DNA of 64,000 bases from JACKAQ01 sp965227145 (lineage in GTDB: Bacteria; Calditrichota; Calditrichia; RBG-13-44-9; J075): the NCBI GenBank assembly GCA_965227145.1, contig OZ245730.1:682001-746000 (forward strand), written 5' to 3'. The position numbers and the translations under genes were made by a program. Positions 18,536-26,929 of this stretch are shown here, piece by piece. Position 1 is the first letter of the stretch; every line of letters begins with the position of its first letter. Under the pieces are notes generated by a model. It saw only the letters and a program-made list of their open reading frames with translations. It did no database searches and was not told the origin of the DNA.

Positions 18536-18570
18536 TTCCCGGCGGCGAAAATGATAACAGCCGCCGGGAA
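18536..18570 (-). terminator. Strong hairpin downstream of the DUF4861 gene
   Basis: The 11-bp stem TTCCCGGCGGC / GCCGCCGGGAA with a 13-nt loop lies 12 bp after the stop at 18582. Reading the minus strand, the stem is followed by CTGATATAAAATC, not a U-run, so it may be a 3-prime stabiliser or a factor-dependent end rather than a classical intrinsic terminator. Confidence 0.5.
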
Positions 18571-18581
18571 TTATTGATGTT

Positions 18582-19727
18582 TCAGAAAGAAATTTGCATT
18601 GGCAGGTGCTGGGTTTCCAGCAGTTGATTAACCAGCGGTTGCAGCGATTCCGGTGGTTCCGGCGTGTAAATGGCATAATAACGGAGCGCAGGTAACTTTG
18701 ACAGGTCAGGTTTTAGTGCAATTTTTCTCAAAATTTGCACAGATCGGTCGTGCTGCTCCGGCGGGAAAACCAGCCCGAAAAACGTGGATGCTTCGCTGTG
18801 CAACTGGCTGAAAAACACCCCGGATTGCCCTTCCGCCAGCGGCTCGCCCGGTGCGCCAATCGCAACATTTGGCATTTTGCCAGAAGCGGATGGTTTGAGA
18901 TACAGCCGGTGCTCCGTTATCGGCGCGTGGTGATATTGCATGATCAGCCAGGCGACTTTGGTTTCCAGCGTATCCACCGGCCAATCTTCATAATCCATCC
19001 GGATAACCGTGCGGAGCGGGCCGCGGGTGAGAATGCGCGCCTGAAACCCAAACAGATCCACCGGCGGGAATAAATCGCCATTTTGGGAGAACACAAATCC
19101 GCCGATGCCGCCGGTTTCCGGATTTTCCGCAGGTGGCCACGCGATGCCGTTTTTGTATGCCAGCGAGTCGATCTGCTGTTCCAGAATCAAATTTCCGCTG
19201 CTTTGCGGCAATAAATCGATAGCGTTTAATGTATCAAATTTCAGCCGGAATGGTTGTGTTGCAGTTCCCCAGGTTACGCCGGCGTAGCGAAGTTCAGTTT
19301 CCAGCTGTTTGCCGTGCGCTTCGTCCACCATCATCGGGCGGGCTAAATGGGCTTCCAGCGAAACCCAAAGCCGGGTGACATCGATGCTGGAATCTTGTTC
19401 CAAAAATCGCTGTTTGAAACGGAATGTCCGGGTTTGGTTTGCCGCAAAATCTGCGATAAACACCAGCTCATCCCATTTTTGATCGCCGTTGATATCGTCA
19501 AATTGGGTGGGAAGCAGGCTGCCGTTTTCATCGGAAATCTGGATATCCGGCTCCAGCCGTAATCCGGAAAATGCTTTTTGCAGCGCTTTGTAATCGACGA
19601 CGACAACCTCCGCCGGACGCGCAACACCGGACGGATTGGTTACCGTGATTTCGATGGTTTTTCCGCCGGTGCAGGAAAGAAGCAGGGCTAACATTAGCCC
19701 TGCAAGATGTTTCAGCTTGTTTTTCAT
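18582..19727 (-). CDS. DUF4861-like lipoprotein
   Basis: 381 aa from the ATG at 19727. The open frame runs further up but overlaps the epimerase gene and lacks homology there. It starts MKNKLKHLAGLMLALLLSC, a lipoprotein signal with the lipidated Cys after LALLLS. The body has the DUF4861 pattern: ITVTNPSGVARPAEVV, then FDDINGDQKWDELVFIADFAANQTRTF, then APITEHRLYL. DUF4861 proteins are often found near polysaccharide-degradation genes in Bacteroidota. No such genes adjoin here, so the role is open. It is 10 bp downstream of the epimerase gene, so the two are likely co-transcribed. Confidence 0.78.
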   Translation of the reverse strand: MKNKLKHLAGLMLALLLSCTGGKTIEITVTNPSGVARPAEVVVVDYKALQKAFSGLRLEPDIQISDENGSLLPTQFDDINGDQKWDELVFIADFAANQTRTFRFKQRFLEQDSSIDVTRLWVSLEAHLARPMMVDEAHGKQLETELRYAGVTWGTATQPFRLKFDTLNAIDLLPQSSGNLILEQQIDSLAYKNGIAWPPAENPETGGIGGFVFSQNGDLFPPVDLFGFQARILTRGPLRTVIRMDYEDWPVDTLETKVAWLIMQYHHAPITEHRLYLKPSASGKMPNVAIGAPGEPLAEGQSGVFFSQLHSEASTFFGLVFPPEQHDRSVQILRKIALKPDLSKLPALRYYAIYTPEPPESLQPLVNQLLETQHLPMQISF

Positions 19728-19737
19728 TTTCGATAAA

Positions 19738-20637
19738 CTATTGTTTTTGATAAGCTTTCCAGGTTTGATAATAGATGTCCACATCATCGATAAAGCCGGA
19801 ATGGCGCGGTTGCCAATTGAGCAGGCGAGTGGCTTTCCGGGCATCCACATGTTGATCAACCGCGATCCCTTCGGCAATGGCGCCCATTTGTTCCAGCGCA
19901 TCTTCGTAGGATATTTGGGCGATTGGTTTGGCATAATTACAGGCTGTGGCAACGGCTTTCACCATATCCGAAACGGTTTCCCGCGATGGATCGGCGATGT
20001 TGAAGATTTCACCGCGAACGCCGCTTTCCGCAGCGCGGACGTAGGCAGTTGCCACATCATCCACATGAACCATCGACCAGTGATTTTTGCCGTCGCCGAT
20101 GATCTGCAATTTTCCGGTTTCGGCTTGCTGAAACCAGATGCCGGTCATCCCGCCCTGTTTGCCATACACCACGCCCGGACGAATAACGATGCCGCGCAGA
20201 TCGTTATTTTCGACCAGCACGCGCTCCAAACCGGGACGCCACGATGATAAATTTAACGGATTCAACCGGTCGGTTTCGTCCTGCGGTTTGTTGCCGGTGT
20301 TGCCATACACCCAAACGCCGGATGTGAAAATGACCGTTTTGTGCTGATGGCCGCAGCAGGCAGATTCGGTTAATTCGCGCAGCGTTTGTTTTTCGATGCC
20401 GTCGGGATTGCCGGAATCTGATGCGCAGTGGATGAGCACCGCGCAGTTATCCGCGGTTTTTCGGTAGGTTTTTGGTTCGTCCAGACTGCCGATAACCGGA
20501 TGAATTTCTGATTGAAGCAGCAGCCGCGCTTTTTCGCGCGAGCGAGTAAGCCCCCATATTTCATAACCTGCACGCCGAAAAGCCAGCGCCACGTTAAAAC
20601 CGATATAGCCGGTTGCACCGGTGATAAATACTTTCAT
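19738..20637 (-). CDS. NAD-dependent epimerase/dehydratase-fold protein, atypical active site
   Basis: 299 aa extended SDR. The nucleotide-binding GATGYIG motif is at residues 7-13, and the Ser strand is FTSGVWVYG. The YxxxK pair expected about 25 residues later is missing: the segment reads NLSSWRPGLERVL, with Trp where Tyr is usual. Some atypical SDRs share this WRP pattern and may act as NAD(P)-binding proteins rather than classical epimerases. C-terminal blocks VHVDDVATAYV and GEIFNIADP are conserved. The ATG at 20637 has GGAGG upstream. It sits between the Hsp70-like gene and the DUF4861 gene. Confidence 0.8.
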   Translation of the reverse strand: MKVFITGATGYIGFNVALAFRRAGYEIWGLTRSREKARLLLQSEIHPVIGSLDEPKTYRKTADNCAVLIHCASDSGNPDGIEKQTLRELTESACCGHQHKTVIFTSGVWVYGNTGNKPQDETDRLNPLNLSSWRPGLERVLVENNDLRGIVIRPGVVYGKQGGMTGIWFQQAETGKLQIIGDGKNHWSMVHVDDVATAYVRAAESGVRGEIFNIADPSRETVSDMVKAVATACNYAKPIAQISYEDALEQMGAIAEGIAVDQHVDARKATRLLNWQPRHSGFIDDVDIYYQTWKAYQKQ

Positions 20638-20649
20638 AACGAACCTCCG

Positions 20650-22674
20650 TTATAAATGATTTATGAGTGTCAGGCTTCGGACTTCCTGATCGATATTGCG
20701 CATAATCTGGGATTTCATTTCGTCCAGCGGTTTTTCCAGCGCATGCGCGATTTCTTTTCGCAGCAATTCTGTCAGTTTTTCGCGCCCTTCATTTAAGATG
20801 GTTTTGATTTTTCCTTCGCGCAAAATGAGCTTTACCATGCCGGATGGCAAGTCCAGCTTTTCGACCGTTTCGTTGATTTTGTCGCGCCCGAATTCGTAGG
20901 TCATCCACATGGTTGCGGCGGTTGCCACCGCGCCAACGAGCCATCCCGCCGGACCGCTGGCGATGAGCGCCGTTTGCGTTCCGCCGGTAATTGTGCCCAT
21001 AACAGTCGCCGTAACGGCGATAACCATCACGCTGGTTACATCCATAATTTCTCGCTGTAAATCGCCTATTTTATTGGTAGTTGCGATATCCGCATTTCCC
21101 GCAGAAAGCCGTTGGACTTCGCTGGCGTTCACCTGCTGCCCGTAATAGCTCACCCCGTTTTCCGAGAACCACTGGCGAATCAATTTGTGCAACGCTTCTG
21201 GTAATCCGGCGTTCAAATCGGTCAATTTTTGCTGGATGCGATCTTCAATTTGCGGGGCAAAATTGAGGGTTGTTGCGCGAATTTTTTCTTTCAATTGGAC
21301 GAGCGGACCGCCGTTTTCGCGATATTCGTGAATGATCGGCGCAATCTCGCCATCGTACAACCGCACGGTTACGTCGTTCAAAATATCGTTGAGAATAGCA
21401 TCCAGTCGCCGGGTGATTTCCGGTTCGATGCGTTTGGCGAAAAACTGCGGCGTTTCCTGCTGCAGCCGTTGGGAAACGCGTTCGTAAGTGTGTTGCAACG
21501 CCGGCAAAACCACCAATCCTTCGCTGATGGCCGCTTTGGGATTTTCGCTGGTGAGCAGCTGTTTCGGGTCGATGTGCAGCGCTTCGCAAACGATATCCTG
21601 GACAAACGGCCACTGGCTGCTGCCGCCGGTGAGAATTACCCGTTCGACATCGCTGCTGCGGATGCGGTATTTGTCCAATCCTTCGATCAACGAGCGCTGA
21701 AACCAGGCCAGTAAATCCAGCGATTTGCCGGAAAGCAGCTCGCCGGTGTTCAAATTGCGCTCTTTCAGATAGTTCACAAATGTGTCGTGCGGGCGATAAT
21801 TTTTGGCGCGATCGATAAATTCTGCCCACGATAAGTTATTGAATGTGCCGTAGTTACGCAACTTTCCCAATCGTCCGCGAACCATCTCGTCGCGGTTCAG
21901 CGTCATCGTTTCGGAGAACAATTCCTTGATTTGCCGACACTCCAGCCAGTGCACAAAATATTCATCGCCGGCTTCGATGAGCTGCGCCAGCGCACCGGGA
22001 TTTTGATCGAGAAACCATTGGAAAAAGAGGTCGTCGAAGAGGCGACCGCCGAGCAGCATATCGCCCCAGGCGTCGGCAATTTCCAGCCGCCGCATGAATG
22101 CGAAATCGCAGGTGCCGCCGCCAAAATCTACCACCAGCACGCCTTTCTGCGTTTCGGACGGCGTGATATCTTTGTTCCACAAATGATACAACAGCGCGCC
22201 GATCGGTTCGGCAACCAGCCGCACTTTTCCGTAACCGGCGGCATCGGAAATGGCGTGCAGCGAATCCCGGAAATCGTCACCTGACTCACCGGGCAGCCCG
22301 AAAATGACCACATGTTCCGGCGAGACAAAATCGATCCGCCGGGCAGCCGTTTGTTCGCGGATGGTTTGCAGAAACGCGGTTGCGTCGTTTTTTGCGTCCG
22401 CGCTGCGGGTGATATCCGGCTTAAAATGGGTGCGCAAGGTGTAGTTTTTGCGTTCGGCAGCCGTGGCTTCGCCCCACTCGATCTCCGCGGTTTTACCCAC
22501 AATCGGCGATTTATCTTTGCGGAATAAAATGGTCGATGCGAGCCCGCCGAGCTGCCCGTTACCAAAATCGATGAGCCGGATTTTCTGCCCGTCCGGCTGC
22601 GTTAAGTATTTGCAAAAATAGGAGTTTGTCGTTCCAAAATCGATGCCCAGAACCGGGCGGTTTTTCCGGTTCAT
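20650..22674 (-). CDS. Hsp70-like ATPase with C-terminal helical region and membrane hairpin
   Basis: 674 aa. The N-terminal actin/Hsp70 ATPase is complete: GIDFGTTNSYF (phosphate 1), VLVVDFGGGTCDF (phosphate 2) and VILTGGSSQWPFVQ (adenosine). The canonical beta-sandwich substrate-binding domain is absent. After residue about 400 comes a charged helical region, then a hydrophobic Ala/Gly-rich hairpin (about 545-590) and a final amphipathic helical segment (about 600-674). It overlaps the upstream membrane-protein gene by 4 bp (ATGA), so the two are made together. It is not a general DnaK, and no grpE or dnaJ is nearby. I infer a membrane-associated ATPase acting with its partner. Confidence 0.85.
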   Translation of the reverse strand: MNRKNRPVLGIDFGTTNSYFCKYLTQPDGQKIRLIDFGNGQLGGLASTILFRKDKSPIVGKTAEIEWGEATAAERKNYTLRTHFKPDITRSADAKNDATAFLQTIREQTAARRIDFVSPEHVVIFGLPGESGDDFRDSLHAISDAAGYGKVRLVAEPIGALLYHLWNKDITPSETQKGVLVVDFGGGTCDFAFMRRLEIADAWGDMLLGGRLFDDLFFQWFLDQNPGALAQLIEAGDEYFVHWLECRQIKELFSETMTLNRDEMVRGRLGKLRNYGTFNNLSWAEFIDRAKNYRPHDTFVNYLKERNLNTGELLSGKSLDLLAWFQRSLIEGLDKYRIRSSDVERVILTGGSSQWPFVQDIVCEALHIDPKQLLTSENPKAAISEGLVVLPALQHTYERVSQRLQQETPQFFAKRIEPEITRRLDAILNDILNDVTVRLYDGEIAPIIHEYRENGGPLVQLKEKIRATTLNFAPQIEDRIQQKLTDLNAGLPEALHKLIRQWFSENGVSYYGQQVNASEVQRLSAGNADIATTNKIGDLQREIMDVTSVMVIAVTATVMGTITGGTQTALIASGPAGWLVGAVATAATMWMTYEFGRDKINETVEKLDLPSGMVKLILREGKIKTILNEGREKLTELLRKEIAHALEKPLDEMKSQIMRNIDQEVRSLTLINHL

Positions 22675-23807
22675 CGCGCTCTCCTCAGTTTGCGAACGTT
22701 GCCTTTTTCGATCACTTTGCCGTTTTGGATAACCGGCAGCGATTCCACAAAAACAGCATCGCCCGCGTCAATGGCGCCCAGCGTGTTAAACTGTTCCGCC
22801 ATATCTTCTTCCCAGACAAATTCCTGCGGCGTCGCCTGTTTGCCGGAGATGAACGCCGGATCGCCATCCAGCCCGGAGAACCCGATGTTCCGCGCCGCCA
22901 GCAGCATTTCCGATGCCGCCGTTGCCAGCTCCGCCGATTGGCTTTGATGCAATTTGTGCAGATATCCGCCCAGTTTTTTGGCGATCACCGGTTCCGGCAA
23001 CGCCTGTTTTTCACCGGATTTCTGGCTCGCTGTTTTCAGCGATGCAATAAATTGCCGGGCGTTATCCAGCCACAGTGCAATGCAAATGCGTAAATTTTTC
23101 TCATATTCCAGCCGGTTGAACACGGGTTTGCGAACGCTCATCCGCAGCAAAAAAACGATGCCCGCATACGCGAAAAAGCGGCGCAATCCCACCAAAATTC
23201 CGGTTCCGATGAACCGCGGACGCAATGCGCTCCACAGCATGCCCAATCCGCTCAGCTTGCCGAACATGATCGCCACTTCTGCGGCGGTTGCCACGCCCAA
23301 CGCGGCGGCCAAATATCGCCGGACATTTTTGTTTTCCGATGCGTACCACAGCACCATCACCATCGTGCCGCTGCCGATAATGCCGCCGAGCATTTGCCCG
23401 GTTTGCGGATCGTCCGACAAAAAATTGAACGCGCCGGAAAGCAGCATCGCGCCAGTCAGCGTGCCGAGCATTACGGCGATCGCCAATTTTGCGCCGTTCA
23501 TCCGTTCCGTAAAAGTGGGCGCGGGCAGCAGCAACGGATGCTCATTTTTCCAGGTTGAAAATTCCAGCCGCGCATACGCGATTTGCCGTTCCTCGATATC
23601 CGCGCGTTCCCAAAATTCCGATAGTTGTTTGGCGCTGCACAATTCATCCATTAGCAGCGCTTCTGTTTCGTTTACCGCAGTGCGAACCTGCGCATCATCC
23701 GGCAGTGTTTTTGGGGGCAAATGGCTGATAAATCGCGCGACGGTTCTGTCCTGCAAGGTTTGCCAGACATCTTTTGCTGCTGGCACATTTTTTTGGGCAC
23801 TCGGCAT
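22671..23807 (-). CDS. Polytopic membrane protein, partner of the Hsp70-like ATPase
   Basis: 378 aa from the ATG at 23807 (AGGA 7 nt upstream; an ATG at 23873 is possible). A soluble helical N-terminus (about 1-100) is followed by four or five hydrophobic segments (about 105-230, starting LAIAVMLGTLTGAMLL) and a soluble C-terminus ending in basic residues. I recognise no domain. The ATGA overlap with the Hsp70-like gene argues for a two-protein unit. The gene is divergent from the pilin-like gene, and a palindrome at 23902-23924 lies between them. Confidence 0.7.
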   Translation of the reverse strand: MPSAQKNVPAAKDVWQTLQDRTVARFISHLPPKTLPDDAQVRTAVNETEALLMDELCSAKQLSEFWERADIEERQIAYARLEFSTWKNEHPLLLPAPTFTERMNGAKLAIAVMLGTLTGAMLLSGAFNFLSDDPQTGQMLGGIIGSGTMVMVLWYASENKNVRRYLAAALGVATAAEVAIMFGKLSGLGMLWSALRPRFIGTGILVGLRRFFAYAGIVFLLRMSVRKPVFNRLEYEKNLRICIALWLDNARQFIASLKTASQKSGEKQALPEPVIAKKLGGYLHKLHQSQSAELATAASEMLLAARNIGFSGLDGDPAFISGKQATPQEFVWEEDMAEQFNTLGAIDAGDAVFVESLPVIQNGKVIEKGNVRKLRRAR

Positions 23808-23901
23808 TTGGCTATCCTGTTCAAAAACGGTTTTCGGGAATATTATCAATAAAAACACCAAATTATGGCTCATTCAAAAATAGCGAGATACCCGCTCAAT
23901 T

Positions 23902-23924
23902 GCAATGTGATCATCACAAATTGC
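23902..23924. promoter_or_regulatory. Operator-like inverted repeat in a divergent promoter region
   Basis: The sequence GCAATGTGATCATCACAAATTGC contains nested inverted arms: GCAAT/ATTGC outside and GTGAT-C-ATCAC inside. The inner part resembles Crp/Fnr-type half sites (TGTGA/TCACA) but with a 3-nt rather than 6-nt gap. It lies between the divergent starts at 23807 (minus) and 23986 (plus). Confidence 0.4.
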
Positions 23925-23985
23925 TTAAGTTTGCGCAAAAAATGACGTTGTTGAGTGTGTTGGGGATTATTCTTGTGGGAATCGG

Positions 23986-24423
23986 ATGGGACAGCAGCAA
24001 CTACTATTAATTACATTAACATTTATCGTTGTTGGTGCGGCAATTGCGCCAATATCATACATGTTTCGCAGCCAGGCATCGCAATCCAATCGCGAAGCAA
24101 TGATCGGCGATTTGATCAACACTGCGGCCAGAGCGCAAAAATTTCATCGCACACCTGCCACTTTGGGTGGCGGAAATAATAGCTTTAATGGCTTTTTTCT
24201 CAGCCCGCTGGATACCGCAAACGCCAACGGCAGCTACAGTTTGAGCGCAACGTTGCCTTCCGGCACCGCGTTTGTCGCCGGCAGCTCAACGCCAATTTCC
24301 AGTAACGTGGACACCATTTATATTATTGGTTGCGGCACGGAAACCGGCACCGACGGCAACAATTTGGTGAAATGTTTTATCGCCGTTTCCATGAACGATT
24401 ACAACGTGACCATCCTCAATTGA
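23986..24423 (+). CDS. Pilin-like small exported protein with MGQQQLLL N-terminus
   Basis: 145 aa. The first residues, MGQQQLLLITLTFIVVGAAI, form a hydrophobic helix directly at the N-terminus. A helical spacer rich in Ala and Gln follows, then a Gly/Ser/Thr-rich beta-type domain with two Cys (IGCGTE and VKCFIA). The layout resembles type IV pilins and pseudopilins lacking a long leader. Proteins with this MGQQQ start recur in several FCB genomes as far as I know, with no assigned role. It is divergent from the Hsp70/membrane pair. Confidence 0.65.
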   Translation: MGQQQLLLITLTFIVVGAAIAPISYMFRSQASQSNREAMIGDLINTAARAQKFHRTPATLGGGNNSFNGFFLSPLDTANANGSYSLSATLPSGTAFVAGSSTPISSNVDTIYIIGCGTETGTDGNNLVKCFIAVSMNDYNVTILN

Positions 24424-24606
24424 TATTCTGCAATTCTACGCAACCCGTAAATTTTCTAACCGTATATTCTGTGTTTTTCGCAATTGCGGAAAATAACCGG
24501 ATCGTTTATATTTGCCCGGCAAATTTACAACACGCCGGTTAAGATTTTGGGATTTATATAATTGTTATTATTTAATTTACAGTTAATTTAACAGATGGAT
24601 TTATTT

Positions 24607-25539
24607 ATGAAAAACAAATTTCTGTTGGGAAAATCGCTGCGCAGAAATGTACACAAAATTGTGGCAATCTGCGCGGTAATGGCCGGCGGAACCGCTGCGT
24701 TTGCCCAAAATGAGGCAACGCTGGAAAAGTTTTTTGAAGGCAAAACGGTCGAAGTTCGCATCGATATGCCCGCAACGCAAGAGGGCATCGATGTGCACCC
24801 GCGTGCCGAAAAACCGATAAATTTTGATGATTATTCGGCACGCATCAAAAAGCACGGAGTTGCGCTGTTCGTCGGTGATCAAATTATGATCACCAAAGTG
24901 AAGCTGAAAGGCAAGCACCTCGAATTTCAGCTTGGCGGCGGCGGTTACGGCACATTTTGGGATGACACAGGTGATGTTTCCCCGATTTACGCCGACAAAA
25001 CCGAACGCGAAAAAAATCTCGAAAAAGCTGTAAAAAAAGAGAAAGATGCCAAAAAGAAAAAAGAATTGGAAGAAGAACTGGACGATTTGCGCAGCAAACG
25101 CGAGCGGGAAGATGCCCGTCAGGAAGCAAAAGCGAAAGAAGCAACACTGCGTAAACGCGCCGAGATTCGTGATAAAGCGGCCCAATCCGGCTCTCGTTTC
25201 AATATCCGGCTGGATCGCGATTTGCGAAATGAGGAAAAAACACCGGCATTTATTATGATGGCGCTGGCGGATTATCTGCTGTTTCCGCCGGAAACATTTG
25301 GCGAAAATCCCTCCGTTGCCAAACACATGGCGCCGGCGGAACCGGAAAAACCGTCATCGCTGGAAAAAGGGATGAAATGGGAAGATGTTGCCGCCATTTA
25401 CGGCATGCCCAAATCGATGACCGAGGAAGAAATCGCCGGCACAAAAGTATCGAAATGCGTTTTTGAAAAAGATGACCAAATTGTGGAAGTAACTTTTGTG
25501 GAAGGTTTGGTTGCGAAATTCAGCATTTCGTCAAAATAA
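24607..25539 (+). CDS. Secreted protein with charged coiled coil
   Basis: 310 aa from ATG 24607 (an ATG at 24595 adds four residues). A signal peptide is clear, with a basic start, hydrophobic VAICAVMAGGTAAFA and cleavage before QNEAT. The central region (about 145-205) is a Lys/Glu-rich coiled coil. The C-terminal part (WEDVAAIYGMPKSMTEEEI...VEVTFVEGLVAKF) looks like a small SmpA/OmlA- or beta-lactamase-inhibitor-like fold, which is only an impression. No ribosome-binding site is obvious. It ends 22 bp before a strong terminator. Confidence 0.65.
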   Translation: MKNKFLLGKSLRRNVHKIVAICAVMAGGTAAFAQNEATLEKFFEGKTVEVRIDMPATQEGIDVHPRAEKPINFDDYSARIKKHGVALFVGDQIMITKVKLKGKHLEFQLGGGGYGTFWDDTGDVSPIYADKTEREKNLEKAVKKEKDAKKKKELEEELDDLRSKREREDARQEAKAKEATLRKRAEIRDKAAQSGSRFNIRLDRDLRNEEKTPAFIMMALADYLLFPPETFGENPSVAKHMAPAEPEKPSSLEKGMKWEDVAAIYGMPKSMTEEEIAGTKVSKCVFEKDDQIVEVTFVEGLVAKFSISSK

Positions 25540-25560
25540 ATATCATCAGATTTGCAATAA

Positions 25561-25602
25561 AAAATCCCGGACAACTGAATGGTTATCCGGGATTTTTTTT
25601 GT
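25561..25602. terminator. Bidirectional intrinsic terminator
   Basis: AATCCCGGACAAC-TGAAT-GGTTATCCGGGATT forms a 13-bp stem (one C-A mismatch) followed by a run of T, and preceded by a run of A that acts as the U-tract on the minus strand. It separates the secreted protein gene (plus) from the convergent 422-residue gene (minus). Confidence 0.9.
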
Positions 25603-25624
25603 AAAACGACCGCTGTCCGAAGCA

Positions 25625-26893
25625 TCAACTCGTCATTTTTTTGATTTTATCCCAAACCTTGTCCGGTGATTCCCAAAATAATTTTATCAGCTGATGCTGC
25701 ACATCGTCCGACTGATCGATGATTTCATCGAGAATGCTGAAAAACGGCGCGGTGTTGAGCGATTTGTGATCCCGTTTTAGCGAAAAGCCCAGCGGAAACG
25801 GATACGCATCGCCGTTGATGATGACATCGAACGCATCGACAAACAAATTTTCCCCGTTGCTGTTGAGATATTGGCAGCCGGCGATCGGGAATTTTTCATC
25901 GAGAAAAACAATCGCGCCGCCGGATTTGTCATTTTGCTCAATTTTTACCGCATCTTTTCCGTCGGGATAATTGAAAATCACCAGCAGTGTTTTTGGTTTT
26001 ATTTTGAGGTGATGTTTCAGATACGGCTGGTAGTTCAAAAAATGGGTTTTTTCGGCGGAAAGCCGCAGTTTTAAATCCAGTTCGCCGGCGGCGAAAATGC
26101 TTTCCGCATGTTTTGCGATTGCGGAAAACGAACGCGGTTTGGCAGCGCTTTTTTTGTCCGATGGTTGAATGTCCGGCAAAAAATTGCTGAGCAAATTGTT
26201 CACCAGCCATTTGCTGTTGAAATGGCGGATGTAATCGTCGTAAAAATTGTCGCCGAATTCGATGCTCAACTCGCCGTCCGGCGAAATTTGCAAATCACCG
26301 TCGCGGGTGAGCCAGCGCGTATCCACCGATTCCGTGCGCACCTGCCGGATTTCGTTTGGCGCACCGCTGCTGCCGGATTTGCGGCGAATGCTTTGCTCCA
26401 CCAGCGTGTCGGCAATTGCTTCCTCGTCTTCCCACGCGATGAATATTTCTTCCGGCGAATCGCTGAGCAATTCCTGTTCGGTTTCGCTCAGCAGCATATC
26501 TTTAACGGGATCGTAACAATGGGACATTTCCCGGCTCATCTGCATGCCGGGAAAGGCTTTTTTGGCGAGAATTTCCGCGCCGCTGTCGGTAAGTTTCAGC
26601 GCGTTGAGCGGCACATTTGCCAGCGAATCAATTTTCTGGTTGCTGCGGACCAATCCCAGTTCCACCAGTTGTTGCAGCGATGGCAGCACCATCCGGTCGG
26701 TTTCCGGTACGTTCAGCATTTCGCCGAAAACGCGATCCAGCGTATAGCCCCCGTAATTGTGATCGTTGGAAAATCGCGAAATCAATTCCAGAATCGATTG
26801 CTCGAAAACCGTCGGTTTGCGCAGCGCAGCGTAACTCACTTTGCTGCGAATCTGCAACACCGGAAAGGAAATGTGAATCGTCGCGATTTTCAT
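25625..26893 (-). CDS. Unrecognised 422-residue protein with winged-helix-like N-terminal region
   Basis: I do not recognise this protein. Residues about 25-115 (TVFEQSILELISRF ... LPSLQQLVELGLVRSN ... LKLTDSGAEIL) read like a winged-helix unit. The middle is acidic (DSPEEIFIAWEDEEAIADTL), and the C-terminal half (about 230-422) is alpha/beta with no clear motif. It has no signal peptide or membrane helix, so it is probably cytosolic. It lies downstream of two LRR genes on the same strand, with 36 bp between. The ATG at 26893 has no strong ribosome-binding site. Confidence 0.6.
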   Translation of the reverse strand: MKIATIHISFPVLQIRSKVSYAALRKPTVFEQSILELISRFSNDHNYGGYTLDRVFGEMLNVPETDRMVLPSLQQLVELGLVRSNQKIDSLANVPLNALKLTDSGAEILAKKAFPGMQMSREMSHCYDPVKDMLLSETEQELLSDSPEEIFIAWEDEEAIADTLVEQSIRRKSGSSGAPNEIRQVRTESVDTRWLTRDGDLQISPDGELSIEFGDNFYDDYIRHFNSKWLVNNLLSNFLPDIQPSDKKSAAKPRSFSAIAKHAESIFAAGELDLKLRLSAEKTHFLNYQPYLKHHLKIKPKTLLVIFNYPDGKDAVKIEQNDKSGGAIVFLDEKFPIAGCQYLNSNGENLFVDAFDVIINGDAYPFPLGFSLKRDHKSLNTAPFFSILDEIIDQSDDVQHQLIKLFWESPDKVWDKIKKMTS

Positions 26894-26929
26894 AATTTCA
26901 ATCCACGCAAAGCGGGGTGATTTCCGCTG

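Noticed and set aside
19728..19952. N-terminal extension of the DUF4861 lipoprotein
   Set aside because: It overlaps the epimerase gene on the same strand and would bury the lipoprotein signal.
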